64,000 bases of DNA from Amycolatopsis sp. QT-25. Its GTDB lineage: Bacteria; Actinomycetota; Actinomycetes; Mycobacteriales; Pseudonocardiaceae. The notes under the pieces were generated by a model that ran no database searches, had not been told where the DNA came from, and was given only the letters and a program-made list of their open reading frames with translations. Every line of letters begins with the position of its first letter. Within the stretch, counting starts at the first letter, position 1. The position numbers and the translations under genes are program-made. The stretch covers positions 558,001 to 622,000 of the forward strand of contig NZ_CP120210.1 in NCBI RefSeq assembly GCF_029369745.1, read 5' to 3'. Positions 63,294 to 64,000 of the stretch are shown here, piece after piece.

Positions 63294-64000
63294 TTGGCAG
63301 TCTCTCCCGCGAACCAGGCCACTGCTGCGACCACCTCGGCTGTATCTCGTTCGGAGTCCACGGGAATCCCGGGAGCCCCCAAGCGGGTCTCCTTCGCAAA
63401 GATTCGCGAGCCGCTCACCACTCCGAACCTGCTCGACGTGCAGATCAGGTCTTTCGAATGGTTCACCGGCGACGAAGCGTGGTTCGAACACCGCGTCGAA
63501 GAAGGTGAAGAAAACCCGGTCGGCGGCCTGGAAGAGGTCCTCAACGAGATCTCGCCGATCGAAGACTTCTCCGGATCCATGTCGCTGTCCTTCTCCGACC
63601 CGCGCTTCGACGAGGTCAAGGCCTCCGTCGAGGAGTGCAAGGACAAGGACATGACGTACGCGGCCCCGCTGTTCGTGACCGCCGAGTTCGTGAACAACAA
63701 CACCGGCGAGATCAAGAGCCAGACGGTCTTCATGGGTGACTTCCCGGTGATGACCGACAAGGGCACCTTCGTCATCAACGGCACCGAGCGTGTCGTCGTG
63801 TCCCAGCTGGTCCGTTCGCCGGGTGTGTACTTCGACACCAGCGTCGACAAGACCACCGACAAGGACGTCTTCACCGTCCGCGTCATCCCGAGCCGGGGTG
63901 CCTGGCTGGAGTTCGACGTCGACAAGCGTGACACCGTCGGCGTCCGCATCGACCGCAAGCGCCGCCAGCCGGTCACCGTGCTGCTGAAGGCGCTCGGCTG
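63294..64000 (+). CDS. rpoB: RNA polymerase beta subunit, N-terminal part (cut by window edge)
   Basis: TTG 63294 follows GGAAGGACGC, and the frame reads [20 protein letters not shown], then [41 protein letters not shown] and [36 protein letters not shown], all standard RpoB. 235 codons are visible. The rifampicin region lies beyond the edge. TTG starts for rpoB occur in actinobacteria. The order mce genes then rpoB follows the mkl-rpoB neighbourhood of mycobacteria. Confidence 0.97.
   Translation, partial: MAVSPANQATAATTSAVSRSESTGIPGAPKRVSFAKIREPLTTPNLLDVQIRSFEWFTGDEAWFEHRVEEGEENPVGGLEEVLNEISPIEDFSGSMSLSFSDPRFDEVKASVEECKDKDMTYAAPLFVTAEFVNNNTGEIKSQTVFMGDFPVMTDKGTFVINGTERVVVSQLVRSPGVYFDTSVDKTTDKDVFTVRVIPSRGAWLEFDVDKRDTVGVRIDRKRRQPVTVLLKALG

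Overview
The window is high-GC actinobacterial DNA. Its gene content and order point to a Pseudonocardiaceae genome, most likely Amycolatopsis or a close relative (inference). The stretch from about 39.4 to 64 kb follows the order known from Mycobacterium: tRNA-Thr, tRNA-Met, rpmG, hadA, hadB, tRNA-Trp, secE, nusG, rplK, rplA, rplJ, rplL, an mkl-type ATPase and rpoB. Several genes use GTG or TTG starts.

1-10.75 kb: one long minus-strand operon of 11 genes, nearly all joined by 4-base stop/start overlaps. It encodes nucleotide-sugar, sugar-modifying, glycosyltransferase, pyruvyltransferase and flippase functions, plus a secreted beta-helix protein cut by the window edge. It looks like a surface-glycan or branched-sugar locus.

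10.75-20.2 kb: mostly envelope and secreted proteins (S8 protease, BtrH-like protein, Tat-exported beta-propeller, HtpX protease, RmlA, a sialidase-fold protein, a lipoprotein), then the YajQ protein and tRNA-Tyr.

20.3-24 kb: a decaying patch with three frameshifted genes (MFS transporter, GNAT acetyltransferase, PPOX-type oxidoreductase) among intact small genes. 24-31.9 kb: local regulation modules (TetR with a small basic ORF and a VOC protein; ArsR coupled to a VOC protein; a two-component system; DedA; and an overlapping small membrane protein/HTH/PhoX trio). 32-39.3 kb: Lon protease with an upstream HspR-type HAIR inverted repeat, an S-adenosylmethionine methyltransferase, a GNAT protein and a membrane GGDEF-EAL protein with a degenerate GGDEF site.

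39.4-50.2 kb: tRNA, translation and secretion genes with FAS-II-like hadAB. 50.6-62.1 kb: a complete mce lipid-import operon (ATPase, two YrbE permeases, six Mce proteins, two Mce-associated proteins) placed between rplL and rpoB. rpoB is cut by the right edge.

Two kinds of intergenic structure stand out. One is a dispersed short palindrome (TTTAG-NNNN-CTAAA core), with 12 copies, 11 of them after 47.8 kb. The other is a set of long near-perfect hairpins with gene-end or spacer placement. No CRISPR array, insertion sequence, prophage or rRNA gene was seen.
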